From NCBI RefSeq assembly GCF_001413955.1, contig NZ_LCTZ01000002.1, positions 1,178,001-1,242,000 on the forward strand: 64,000 nt of DNA, in the 5' to 3' direction. The position numbers and the translations under genes are program-made. The number at the start of each line of letters is the position of its first letter. Position 1 is the first letter of the stretch. Below, in pieces: positions 1-8,444 of this stretch. This DNA comes from Flagellimonas eckloniae (GTDB taxonomy: Bacteria > Bacteroidota > Bacteroidia > Flavobacteriales > Flavobacteriaceae). The notes beneath the pieces are model-generated. The model was not told where the DNA came from. It saw nothing but the letters and a program-made list of their open reading frames with translations, and did no database searches.

Positions 1-2428
1 TTTCATCTTTTGGAAATCTGTTCAATGGATTGAAGGAAGTATGCTCCAAGCCCATTGGAGTGTACAAAAACTCATTAATCAGTTCATCCAAAGATTTTCC
101 GTACGTATCCTCAATATATTTTTTAAAGACATAATAGGCAACGTCGCTATAGCGATATCTATTGGATTTTAAGGATTGCCTACCAATTCTATTGTAAATT
201 GAATCCTTGTAAGCGTCTGTTAAATAGAGGTGATCCGAAACCTTATATGAAAATCCTTCTGTGGGTTGATTTCTATAAAAATCAGAAGATGGTTTTCTGT
301 TTTTCGTCAAAGTATCAATATAAAATGCGATCCAAGAAGGCAAACGCCCATAATGGGATAGCGCCTTTAGCACCGTTACATCTTTTAATTCCGAAGATTC
401 ATATTCAGGAACCAATTCTTTGAATGTATTGTTCAAAGCAATCTTGCCCTCTTCCTCCATTTTCATTATCAGCGGTAATGTTGAAAGGATTTTGGTCAAA
501 GATGCTAAGTCGTAAATGTGTTCTCCATTGATTCTTTCCTCAGAGGTATAGGTTGGCTTTCCAAAACTCTTATTATATACCACCTTCCCTCTTTTTGCAA
601 TCAAGACTTGTGCTCCGGGATACATCAAAGAATCCAATCCAACATGTACCAAACTATCAACAGAAGCCAATTTACTTGAACTTAACCCTACTCTTTCTGG
701 AATACTGTACCCCAATCTGTGTAACGGTTTTAATTCAACCCCACTATGTACAGGAAGTTCCAAATGCGAAGAAACGGGTAGCTTTCCATTTGCCCCAATG
801 GCACCAAAAATGACCTCAGCAGCTTTTTTCTGTGCGATGGCACTGTTTTGATATGCCACCACTACCCCATCAATAGTGTTAAAATGCGCCACATCTAACA
901 GCGAATACGGTTTTGCAAATACAGTGAGTATGGTGTTGCTGGTTCTTAATCTGGAAATTTCCTGTAGCCAAAAAAGTTCGTTCTCTGAAAATTTATATCC
1001 CTTCCACGGGCTTTCATTGTTTTTGTGAAAACCTATAATCACCAAATTGAAATCTTTCAGGTTATTTCTATATCCAGCGGCATCTTTAGCCTCTATTTGG
1101 GTAACTTTTGCATACATCGATAACGTTTCCAAAAAGGTTTTACCCGAATCGTCACCAAATTTCACATAGGCAATTTTCTTGTTTTCCAATTTTTTAATCG
1201 GAAGCAGGGAAAAGTTATTTTTTGCCACTGTAATGGCATTCTCCATAGCCTCCTCATAAATTACATCATTTTCAACACCATTTAAATCCTCATAAAGATG
1301 TTCCAGTTCAATAGGTTGATAGTTATGCAAACCGGCCTTGTACTTGGCCATCAATATTTTTTTCACGGATGATGAAAGATGTGCTTCGGTAATTATGCCC
1401 TTGTTGTAAGCTTCAATCAACTTTTCTTTGGCTTTTAGTACATTTTCGGGCATTAATAAGACGTCGTTCCCAGCACGAAAGGCTTCAAGTTCCACCTCAC
1501 CTTCGTTGGCAAATTGAGAAACCGCTTTCATATTTAGCGCATCGGTGAAGACAAGACCTTTAAATCCTAGTTCTTTCTTTAACAACACAGAGACAATCTG
1601 TTCTGAAAGGGTTGAAGGAAGTCCTTCCCTAATCTCTATGTTTGGAACATCTAAATGTGCCACCATTACAGAGCTCAATCCATTTTTTATCAACGTTCTA
1701 AACGGATAAAGCTCAACGGAATCCAACCTTTCTTTGGTTGAGTTTATAATTGGTAAGGCTTTATGGGAGTCTGTTGCCGTATCACCATGACCGGGAAAAT
1801 GTTTCCCGCAGGACAAAACACCGGCTTGTTCCATGCCCCGCATAAATGCTGTTCCTTTTTGAGCAACACTTATAGGGTCTTCTCCAAAAGAACGATTTCC
1901 TATGATTGGATTTTTTGGATTATTGTTCACATCTATGTCTGGTGCAAAATTGATATGGACCCCAAGCCTTTTTGCATGTTTTCCTATTTGATGGCCCACT
2001 TTTTCAACTACAGAGCTGTCCTTTATGGCGCCCAACGTCATATTCCAAGGAAAGGCATAGGTAGAATCCAATCGCATTGAAAGCCCCCACTCCGCATCCA
2101 TGGCAACCAGCAATGGTATTTTGGAGTGTGATTGATATTCATTGGTAAGCTTTGCCTGACGAACGGGTCCACCATTTGAAAATATGACCCCACCAATATG
2201 GTGTTCCTGTACAAGTTGTGTTATTTTATCTGTTGTAGCCTTATCTTGGTTGGATGCAACACTAACCATAAACAATTGCCCTACACGTTCATCAACCGAC
2301 ATAGCATCATACGTAGATTCCACCCAATTAAATTGTGCAATAGAATCTTTTGCTATTAACGGGTTATTTTGGCCGCTAGCGCTTAAAAAAACTAATAAGA
2401 AAATGGGAACGTAAAGGTTTATCCGCAT
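1..2428 (-). CDS. GH3 beta-N-acetylhexosaminidase fused to a beta-lactamase-family domain (partial, 3' end off the left edge)
   Basis: The reading frame is open from ATG at 2428 to the window edge, 809 codons with no stop, so the C-terminus is missing. Residues 1-20 are a signal peptide ending near SASGQ. The first half is a glycoside hydrolase family 3 domain with the NagZ-type signature KHFPGHGDTATDSH, followed by the nucleophile region GLVFTDALNM. The second half, starting about residue 570, is a serine beta-lactamase/transpeptidase-like domain with an SLTK tetrad (SxxK). This fusion is common in Bacteroidota and is usually annotated as a beta-N-acetylglucosaminidase acting on peptidoglycan or chitin fragments in the periplasm. 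The enzymatic role of the second domain is unproven. It stands alone on its strand, with a 400-bp gap behind its start. Confidence 0.93.
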   Translation of the reverse strand, partial: MRINLYVPIFLLVFLSASGQNNPLIAKDSIAQFNWVESTYDAMSVDERVGQLFMVSVASNQDKATTDKITQLVQEHHIGGVIFSNGGPVRQAKLTNEYQSHSKIPLLVAMDAEWGLSMRLDSTYAFPWNMTLGAIKDSSVVEKVGHQIGKHAKRLGVHINFAPDIDVNNNPKNPIIGNRSFGEDPISVAQKGTAFMRGMEQAGVLSCGKHFPGHGDTATDSHKALPIINSTKERLDSVELYPFRTLIKNGLSSVMVAHLDVPNIEIREGLPSTLSEQIVSVLLKKELGFKGLVFTDALNMKAVSQFANEGEVELEAFRAGNDVLLMPENVLKAKEKLIEAYNKGIITEAHLSSSVKKILMAKYKAGLHNYQPIELEHLYEDLNGVENDVIYEEAMENAITVAKNNFSLLPIKKLENKKIAYVKFGDDSGKTFLETLSMYAKVTQIEAKDAAGYRNNLKDFNLVIIGFHKNNESPWKGYKFSENELFWLQEISRLRTSNTILTVFAKPYSLLDVAHFNTIDGVVVAYQNSAIAQKKAAEVIFGAIGANGKLPVSSHLELPVHSGVELKPLHRLGYSIPERVGLSSSKLASVDSLVHVGLDSLMYPGAQVLIAKRGKVVYNKSFGKPTYTSEERINGEHIYDLASLTKILSTLPLIMKMEEEGKIALNNTFKELVPEYESSELKDVTVLKALSHYGRLPSWIAFYIDTLTKNRKPSSDFYRNQPTEGFSYKVSDHLYLTDAYKDSIYNRIGRQSLKSNRYRYSDVAYYVFKKYIEDTYGKSLDELINEFLYTPMGLEHTSFNPLNRFPKDE

Positions 2429-2828
2429 AAAATCTTGTCTAGGACATGAACTTATAACGCATAAAAATATTGTATTTCATCGAAGAAAACACATTAATTA
2501 AGAGAATTTAAACAAGTCCTATATATAGCTAACCGTTAAAACTCTCAATCTAAGTTTTTCTGTGGGTAAGCGAAGTCGCAAATTCGTTTTTTGCTTTTGA
2601 AACGACTTTTCTCTTAAAAAAAGAATTTTTGATAGAAGTTATGGGTATTGCACTTATAGGTTGGGCTAAGGTTCGTTGCTGTGATTCGTCCGTCTACGCT
2701 CGCCGAAGCTTTTTCAGCGAAGGTGAGAGGACAATCCAGCCGAACCTAAAGATAGCTTTTTGCGTGTGATTTCCGTTTAGGAAATCCGCAAGCAATGAAT
2801 TTTAGCCTTTGTTGTAGGCAGTGTTTTT
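2429..2828. other. Intergenic region with a large imperfect palindrome
   Basis: I see no supported gene in these 400 bases. The part nearest the DUF4304 gene is rich in potential stems. AGGTTCG at 2669-2675 pairs with CGAACCT at 2741-2747, enclosing GTCC...GGAC and CTCGCC...GGTGAG partial arms. A second hairpin pairs GATTTCC (2768-2774) with GGAAATC (2780-2786), extended by TGCG (2761-2764) and CGCA (2787-2790). The left inverted-repeat copy (2811-2824) ends the region. The structure recalls folded recombination sites of gene cassettes, but no integrase is nearby. Confidence 0.6.
2811..2824 (+). repeat. Left copy of a 14-bp inverted repeat bracketing the DUF4304 gene
   Basis: GTTGTAGGCAGTGT lies four bases beyond the stop of the DUF4304 gene. 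Its inverted partner is at 3286-3299, with 13 of 14 positions matching and the first 10 identical. Confidence 0.8.
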
Positions 2829-3278
2829 TTATTGCGTGATTAAATTCAAGTGACGTTTTACACGCAGGAATACGTCATTAAGGTGTTTCCGTGATTTGAG
2901 TTTCTTTACAACGTCTTCTTTCGCATTAATTCCGTTGATTTCTGGCAACAGCAATGAACTGATGAAAAGCTTCAAATTCTGAATTCGTTCCGTTGGGTTT
3001 AGCGGACTTTCTAAATCTAATGTTTTGATAAATATCTTGTTTTCCTTCCGTTTAGAAGGACCGAATCTATTCCAAATGTGCATGGTCACCTCTGTATAGT
3101 CCAAGTCCTTAAAATTGAATCCATAATTTAAGTAGTAGCTGTTACTAAAGTTTGATTTTTGTAGCTCAATAATTTTTTCCAGTTCCTCTGTTTCCGAAGT
3201 CCATTTATTTCCTTTCTTTTTGAATCCATGAGGTTTCAAAAGTTGGTCAAGTTCCGCTTTAAATTCTTGATTTGTCAT
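2829..3278 (-). CDS. DUF4304 domain-containing protein
   Basis: This 149-residue cytoplasmic protein has no signal peptide. Its N-terminus (LDQLLKPHGFKKKGNKW) matches my recollection of the DUF4304 family, whose function is unknown and whose members often sit alone in accessory regions. The gene occupies almost all of a 489-bp unit bounded by a 14-bp inverted repeat: the right copy ends seven bases before the start codon and the left copy begins four bases after the stop. That arrangement, with palindromic DNA on the downstream side, suggests it was acquired as a single-gene cassette. No partner gene is adjacent. The family assignment is fairly confident; the role is unknown. Confidence 0.85.
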   Translation of the reverse strand: MTNQEFKAELDQLLKPHGFKKKGNKWTSETEELEKIIELQKSNFSNSYYLNYGFNFKDLDYTEVTMHIWNRFGPSKRKENKIFIKTLDLESPLNPTERIQNLKLFISSLLLPEINGINAKEDVVKKLKSRKHLNDVFLRVKRHLNLITQ

Positions 3279-3285
3279 TTTTTGG

Positions 3286-3299
3286 ACATTGCCTACAAC
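3286..3299 (-). repeat. Right copy of the 14-bp inverted repeat bracketing the DUF4304 gene
   Basis: On the minus strand this reads GTTGTAGGCAATGT, differing at one position from the copy at 2811-2824. It lies just upstream of the DUF4304 start. Confidence 0.8.
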
Positions 3300-3465
3300 G
3301 ATTAAGATATCGCTTGTTTTAATGAGCTATATCGACCGATAAGTGAAGTTCGGGAAATTTAAGTTAAGATTCAAGGGTAAATTAACGGATGGCCCGAGTA
3401 AAATCAACGAATTTGGTAATATGTTCTTCTATGAGCTTCTAAAACCTAGTTATTGTAAAGTATTG

Positions 3466-3948
3466 CTACACAAACCGTGAGTGCCAACTTTCAGAGGCAG
3501 GAACTTCCCAGTGTTCCAAATACTCCTGCTTGCTGGCCACCAAATTGTTGAATACGATGGTATTTTTGGATATGGCCTTCTCTTTTGCCATTTTTTTGAA
3601 GTCCTGTAAAGATTTGTACGTTACATATTCACCTTGCTTAAAAGAAACGTTCATACGGTCCAAAAGGCTTACATTGTACTTTTCCTCCAGTGCTTGTATA
3701 AAATGTACCGAGGCATCTATGGAGCATCCAGAGGCACTTGCATTGGTCTGATCTAAGGCAATAATGATGAATCTGTTGTATTTTATTTCAAACCCCGCCT
3801 CCAATTCACTTCCATGTGCGGTCCACTCTTGAATAAAATTGATTAGATTTTGTTCTATTTCCTGTAATTCCGATTCCTTAAAGCTTCGGTTGGATTGGTA
3901 TATCCAAATTCGCGAGGTTTCCGGCAATGTTTTAAAATCTACTAGCAT
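3466..3948 (-). CDS. Conserved flavobacterial hypothetical protein, last gene of the redox/MlaD cluster
   Basis: The protein is about 160 residues from the start at 3948. A start six codons upstream at 3966 is possible but would overlap the preceding gene by 17 bases. I chose the ATG at 3948 because it begins one base after the upstream stop at 3950. Homologues are often labelled 'ABC transporter ATPase' in flavobacterial genomes, but no Walker A, Walker B or ABC signature is visible, so that name is not supported. It has no signal peptide or membrane segment. Spacing indicates co-transcription with the Fe-S genes. Its function is unknown. Confidence 0.85.
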   Translation of the reverse strand: MLVDFKTLPETSRIWIYQSNRSFKESELQEIEQNLINFIQEWTAHGSELEAGFEIKYNRFIIIALDQTNASASGCSIDASVHFIQALEEKYNVSLLDRMNVSFKQGEYVTYKSLQDFKKMAKEKAISKNTIVFNNLVASKQEYLEHWEVPASESWHSRFV

Positions 3949-3949
3949 T

Positions 3950-4735
3950 TTAAATAGAATTTGCAATAAGTTCGGCTACATCCAAAACGGTAACACTATC
4001 TTCTTTTTCGTGGGCTTTGATTCCGTCCGTCATCATGGTATTGCAATACGGGCATCCGGTTGCAATAATGTTTGGATTGGTTTCCAGCGCATCTTTTGTA
4101 CGCAGCACATTAATATCCATATCCCCTTTTTCAGGTTCTTTGAACATTTGGGCTCCTCCGGCTCCACAGCACAACGCCGTTTTTTTATGACGTTTCATTT
4201 CTACAATGTCGGCATTGGTTTTCTTAAGAACATCCCTTGGTGCGTCAAAAACGGAGTTGGCTCTCCCAAGATAACAAGGGTCGTGAAATGTAATGCGTTT
4301 TTCTTTATATACTTTCCCTTCAATCGATAAACGTCCATTATCGATCAATTCTTTGATGTACTGCGTATGGTGAACAACATCATAATGTCCACCTAAACCT
4401 GGATATTCATTTTTTAAAGTATTGAATGAATGTGGGTCACAGGTTACAATACGTTTAATCTCGTAACCGTTTAAAACCTCAATGTTCATCATAGCCTGCA
4501 TTTGAAACAAAAATTCATTGCCCGCACGCTTGGCCACATCTCCGGTACAACTTTCCTCTGGTCCCAAAACGGCAAATTCTACCCCAGCCCTATTCAATAT
4601 TTTCACAAAAGCTCGGGAAATCTTTTTGGCTCTATCGTCATAACTACCTGCGGAACCGACCCAAAACAATATTTCTGGCTGCGTACCTTGAGCCATAAAT
4701 TCTTCCATGGTTTTCACCTTGATTTCTTCACTCAT
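3950..4735 (-). CDS. Cysteine-rich (CCG) domain Fe-S protein, HdrB/GlpC-like
   Basis: This 261-residue soluble protein carries two cysteine-rich repeats of the type found in heterodisulfide reductase subunit B, LutA and GlpC. Landmarks are CDPHSF, FHDPCYLGR, the double cysteine CCGAGG and CPYC. Such domains bind a [4Fe-4S] cluster and pass electrons between a flavoprotein and quinone partners. It starts 12 bases after the stop of a membrane protein with two 4Fe-4S motifs. Together the two have the domain content of the single-chain membrane ETF:menaquinone oxidoreductase family (NarI-like membrane part, two 4Fe-4S, two CCG), here split into two genes. The pairing is visible; the ETF partner is inference. 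Confidence 0.9.
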   Translation of the reverse strand: MSEEIKVKTMEEFMAQGTQPEILFWVGSAGSYDDRAKKISRAFVKILNRAGVEFAVLGPEESCTGDVAKRAGNEFLFQMQAMMNIEVLNGYEIKRIVTCDPHSFNTLKNEYPGLGGHYDVVHHTQYIKELIDNGRLSIEGKVYKEKRITFHDPCYLGRANSVFDAPRDVLKKTNADIVEMKRHKKTALCCGAGGAQMFKEPEKGDMDINVLRTKDALETNPNIIATGCPYCNTMMTDGIKAHEKEDSVTVLDVAELIANSI

Positions 4736-4747
4736 AGTCCTAGAAAG

Positions 4748-6070
4748 TTATTCGTTTACCCAATTTAACCGGTCCATTTGATTATAGGGCCACGGAGCTC
4801 CATTATTTTCGATATTGGACATCATATTGTTCAATTCCGTTGGTGCAGCGGATTGCTCCATCACCAAAAATCTGCGCATTTCCATAATAATGGACAATGG
4901 GTCTATGCTTACAGGGCAAGCTTCTACACATGCATTACAGGTAGTACATGCCCATAATTCTTCATGGCTAATGTAATCGCCCAACAATTGTTTCCCATCT
5001 GGTACAAATGTTCCTTTATTGGCATCTATATTTTTCCCTACATCTTCCAACCTATCCCTAGTGTCCATCATTATCTTTCTAGGGGATAGTTTTTTTCCAG
5101 TTTGGTTAGCTGGGCATTCTGATGTACATCTACCGCACTCGGTGCATGTATACGCATTGAGTAATTGCACCCAATTTAAATCCATGACATCCGAAGCACC
5201 AAATTTTTCTGGGTCCGGTGCATCTTCAACAGGTGCAGCAAATGGATCAGCTGAGGGATCCATCATCAGCTTTACCTCATTGGTAACCGCTTCCACATTA
5301 TTGAATTGACCCTGAGGCTTCAATTTACCATAATAGGTATTCGGAAACGCCAATAGAATATGTAAATGCTTGGAATAATACAGATAATTTAGAAAGGCCA
5401 ATATTCCAAGAATGTGCAACCACCATGCGGTACGTTCAACCAATATTAAGTTTGATGCCGACATGTTTTCAAATAGGGGTGCAATAAATTGGCTTATTGG
5501 AAAGGCTCCCGCTTTTGTATAATGTGCCACATCCATTTGTTGCAATTGAAAGTCAGTCGCATTCATGGTCAAAAACAAGAACATTAGTACCAACTCAATA
5601 TATAGGATCATATTGCCATCCTTTTTGGGCCATCCTTCCATTTCAGGCTTTATGAATCTTTTGAGTTTGATGATATTTCTTCTGACCCAAAAAATAACAA
5701 CGGCTATGATGACCATGAATGCCAATACCTCAAAAGACCCTATCAGAAAATCATATAAGGCTCCCAAAGGAGCAAATACCCTATGGGTACCCAAAATCCC
5801 ATCCAATATAATTTCGAGCACTTCCAAATTAATGATCACAAAGCCTACATAGACAATAATATGCATAAGTCCCGCTATGGGGCGAACTACCATTTTGGTC
5901 TGGCCCAATGCTATTTTGGCCATATTCTTCCAACGTTGTGGTCTATCATTGCTGACATCCACATTTTTTCCCAATTTGATGTTTCGTGACAGTTTTCTCA
6001 CATTTCGTGCAAAAAAACCAATGCCCACTATTAGGGCGATAGTAAAAAGTATATTGGGCAAGTACTCCAT
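4748..6070 (-). CDS. Membrane-bound 4Fe-4S oxidoreductase subunit (NarI/HdrE-like membrane domain)
   Basis: In this 440-residue protein the N-terminal half has about five or six hydrophobic helices with histidines suited to haem b ligation, as in NarI/DsrM-type subunits. The C-terminal half holds two classical ferredoxin motifs, CTECGRCTSECP and CTTCNACVEACP. It probably moves electrons between the menaquinone pool and the CCG protein encoded 12 bases downstream. It starts three bases after the stop of the MlaD-like gene, so the four genes from 7039 to 3466 look like one transcription unit. By domain content the pair resembles ETF:menaquinone oxidoreductase, used in fatty-acid beta-oxidation; that assignment is inference. 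Confidence 0.9.
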   Translation of the reverse strand: MEYLPNILFTIALIVGIGFFARNVRKLSRNIKLGKNVDVSNDRPQRWKNMAKIALGQTKMVVRPIAGLMHIIVYVGFVIINLEVLEIILDGILGTHRVFAPLGALYDFLIGSFEVLAFMVIIAVVIFWVRRNIIKLKRFIKPEMEGWPKKDGNMILYIELVLMFLFLTMNATDFQLQQMDVAHYTKAGAFPISQFIAPLFENMSASNLILVERTAWWLHILGILAFLNYLYYSKHLHILLAFPNTYYGKLKPQGQFNNVEAVTNEVKLMMDPSADPFAAPVEDAPDPEKFGASDVMDLNWVQLLNAYTCTECGRCTSECPANQTGKKLSPRKIMMDTRDRLEDVGKNIDANKGTFVPDGKQLLGDYISHEELWACTTCNACVEACPVSIDPLSIIMEMRRFLVMEQSAAPTELNNMMSNIENNGAPWPYNQMDRLNWVNE

Positions 6071-6073
6071 ATA

Positions 6074-7039
6074 TTAATTCTGATTTTGAGAGGCGGGATC
6101 ATTCTCCGGAAGCTCATATTCTTTTTGTTTCTTTCCAAATACAGAAACATTTACATAGCGTTTGGGATTGAGCCTGAAATCCTGTAGCAATAAATCCAAT
6201 TCTCTAGAAGCAGCTTCAAGGTTATTATATAGTTTTTCATCATTGGCCAGTTTCCCAAGAGACCCCTCACCCTTTTCAATCTTTCCTAGGGTGGCATTTA
6301 AGCGTTCTACGGTGGTTTTAAAACTTGCAACAGTCTCTGCCAGTCCGGCATTGGCCAATGAATCTGAAAGCTTAGAAAAGTTGGTCGTGATATGATCCAC
6401 ATTCTTAAGGGAATTATCCAGTTGTTCTTTGTTGCTTTCCAACAATCCATTTAGTTTGTCCGCACTTCCCTTGAATGAACTTACCAAAGCGTTTATGCCC
6501 GCTATGCTCTGTCTCAATTCGTACCTTGTCTGATTGTCTAGTACATCGTTAAAATTCATTAATAATGTGTCTGCATGGGATACTGCTCCTTCTACCTTAG
6601 TTTGAAGTGGAGTCAGCTTCTCTTGTACCAAGGCGGTAATTCCCGGTTTAATACTTGAGTTTAAAGTATCTCCCGATTTTGCGAAAGATGCGTCATCAAA
6701 AACTGGAAGAATTTGTATACCCTTTCCTCCTATAATTCCAGTATCATAAATTTCTGCACTACTATTTTTGGAAAAATCCTGATCTTTATTAACGGTAAAC
6801 TCAACAACAGATCTAAATTTGTTGTCCTTAAATTTTATGCTTACCACTTTACCCACAACCTGTCCGTTTATGGATACCTGTGTACCAGTCTGTAATCCAC
6901 CGACATGGTCGTATACTGCGTAAAATATTTTATCGTTTTCAAAAAATGGGGAAGACTTCAAATAGCTTAATCCAAAGATTACCGCTAAAATTCCTGTAAT
7001 TACTATAATCCCGGTTTTGATTTCTCTGGTTAGCTTCAA
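6074..7039 (-). CDS. MlaD family (MCE domain) lipid-transport protein
   Basis: This 321-residue protein has an N-terminal membrane anchor (about residues 8-27) followed by an MCE domain at roughly 35-115, with the typical GLQTGTQVSINGQVVGKV region. A long helical region with low-complexity coiled-coil character follows. MCE proteins of this type form rings that carry phospholipids between inner and outer membranes with an MlaE permease and MlaF ATPase, neither of which lies beside it here. In many Bacteroidota this gene lies directly downstream of a cell-wall amidase gene, as seen here (69-bp gap). Confidence 0.93.
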   Translation of the reverse strand: MKLTREIKTGIIVITGILAVIFGLSYLKSSPFFENDKIFYAVYDHVGGLQTGTQVSINGQVVGKVVSIKFKDNKFRSVVEFTVNKDQDFSKNSSAEIYDTGIIGGKGIQILPVFDDASFAKSGDTLNSSIKPGITALVQEKLTPLQTKVEGAVSHADTLLMNFNDVLDNQTRYELRQSIAGINALVSSFKGSADKLNGLLESNKEQLDNSLKNVDHITTNFSKLSDSLANAGLAETVASFKTTVERLNATLGKIEKGEGSLGKLANDEKLYNNLEAASRELDLLLQDFRLNPKRYVNVSVFGKKQKEYELPENDPASQNQN

Positions 7040-7108
7040 AGGGCTCGGTTTTCTGTTCTAAACAAAATTAGGAATATTTTTGACAAGGCAATTTTTGTAC
7101 CTGTTAAC

Positions 7109-8314
7109 CTATTTTAAAGCTTCGGTCAAAGTTACCCTTGTGCCATTTTTATATGCCACAATATAGCAAGTAGTATATCCCTTAGTAACAGCTTCTCTTT
7201 TTAGTTGCTCTGCTTTTTCATAAGAATCTGCATTCCCGTACATATAACGAAAAAGGTTCTTAACTGGTTCTTTTGATAGTATATCCAATCCATTAAAATT
7301 CTCGCTCCTAAGCGGAATTGTATTGGCACTGGCCATAAGCTGTACTTTAAAAATCACTCCCGTTTTAGCTGGAGGTGTTGTTTTTTCAATTTTTTCTGTT
7401 ACCGTTACAGCTTTGGGTTGAGAATTTGTATTTGATGTTACTTCCTTACTTGATTCTACCAGTTCTTCCTTTACAGGTACTTGTGTAGACTCTGGTGTAT
7501 CTTCCTTAACAATTGGTGTATCAATGGAGATACCACTGGTAACATCCTCTTTATAGGCTAAAACAGCATCGGCAATAGCCTTGCCCATTTCATCTTGTCC
7601 TTTTTTAGAGTTTAAATAGCTTCCTTCACCTTTATTGGTCAAAAAACCTGTTTCTACCAAGACACTCGGCATAAACGTTTGGTGAAGTACTATAAAACCT
7701 GCCTGCTTCACCTTTCTATCTTTTCGATTCAATTTTTTAGTGAAATTATCTTGAAGTTTTTTTCCCAATAAAATACTCTGATCCAAAAACTCTTCTTGCA
7801 TTATGGTAAGCCCAATTACAGATTCTGGGGAATTAATATCGTATTCCGCATAGCGTTGTTCATAATCGTCCTCCAGATAAATTACGGAGTTCTCTTTTTT
7901 GGCCACCTCAAAGTTTTGTCTATTCACATGTAGTCCCAAAACAAATGTGCCTGCGCCATGGGCATCTGAAGTATGTGAATCGCAATGTACCGACACAAAT
8001 AGATCTGCGTTGGCTTGATTAGCGATTTCCCCTCTTACAAAAAGATCTATAAAGGTATCATCCTTCCGTGTATAGATGACTTCGATATCAGGATTCTTCT
8101 CTAATTCTTCACCAGCTTTCAATACAATACCCAAAGCAATGTTCTTTTCAAGGTACCCGTTTCCCAAATTACCAGGATCATGACCACCATGACCTGCATC
8201 CAATACAACAACAAACTTATCTTTTGGGGTTACTTCGGTATCATTCTTGTTGAATGAAGTAAAAGAAAGGACAGAGAGTAAAAAAACAAAAAAAGCTAGC
8301 TTACTTTTAATCAT
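7109..8314 (-). CDS. N-acetylmuramoyl-L-alanine amidase (Amidase_3) with C-terminal SPOR-like domain
   Basis: I place the start at ATG 8314 (401 residues) because it gives a clean signal peptide. An upstream in-frame ATG at 8488 would overlap the divergent lptD gene and add an implausible leader. The zinc amidase domain spans about residues 33-265, with DAGHGGHDPG, the metal-ligand glutamate in the LEKNIAL region, the SVHCDSH histidine and the catalytic glutamate in LVETGFL. A Thr/Glu-rich linker leads to a C-terminal domain (about 318-400) resembling SPOR peptidoglycan-binding folds. The enzyme cleaves the amide bond between MurNAc and the stem peptide in the periplasm, probably during cell separation. 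Confidence 0.93.
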   Translation of the reverse strand: MIKSKLAFFVFLLSVLSFTSFNKNDTEVTPKDKFVVVLDAGHGGHDPGNLGNGYLEKNIALGIVLKAGEELEKNPDIEVIYTRKDDTFIDLFVRGEIANQANADLFVSVHCDSHTSDAHGAGTFVLGLHVNRQNFEVAKKENSVIYLEDDYEQRYAEYDINSPESVIGLTIMQEEFLDQSILLGKKLQDNFTKKLNRKDRKVKQAGFIVLHQTFMPSVLVETGFLTNKGEGSYLNSKKGQDEMGKAIADAVLAYKEDVTSGISIDTPIVKEDTPESTQVPVKEELVESSKEVTSNTNSQPKAVTVTEKIEKTTPPAKTGVIFKVQLMASANTIPLRSENFNGLDILSKEPVKNLFRYMYGNADSYEKAEQLKREAVTKGYTTCYIVAYKNGTRVTLTEALK

Positions 8315-8390
8315 AAGAACTAAATAATTATAGTGTTCCCCAATGGTTAAAAATATTGTAAACCCCAATGAAAGGAACAAAAAATATATG

Positions 8391-8398
8391 TAAGTTTG
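8391..8398 (+). promoter_or_regulatory. Possible -7 element (TAnnTTTG) of the lptD promoter
   Basis: TAAGTTTG fits the Bacteroidota sigma-A -7 consensus TAnnTTTG exactly and lies about 47 bases before the lptD TTG start. I see no convincing -33 TTTG at the usual spacing, so the call is tentative. Confidence 0.35.
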
Positions 8399-8444
8399 AG
8401 CCCAAAAACTAGGCCAAACTAGAACAAAAATAGGATTTATCACG

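Noticed and set aside
2661..2824. Classical integron attC site
   Set aside because: There is no pair of RYYYAAC/GTTRRRY core sites in the right arrangement and no integrase in the window.
3466..3966. 'ABC transporter ATPase' label for the 160-residue protein
   Set aside because: No Walker A, Walker B or ABC signature can be seen; the common label appears to be a carried-over misannotation.
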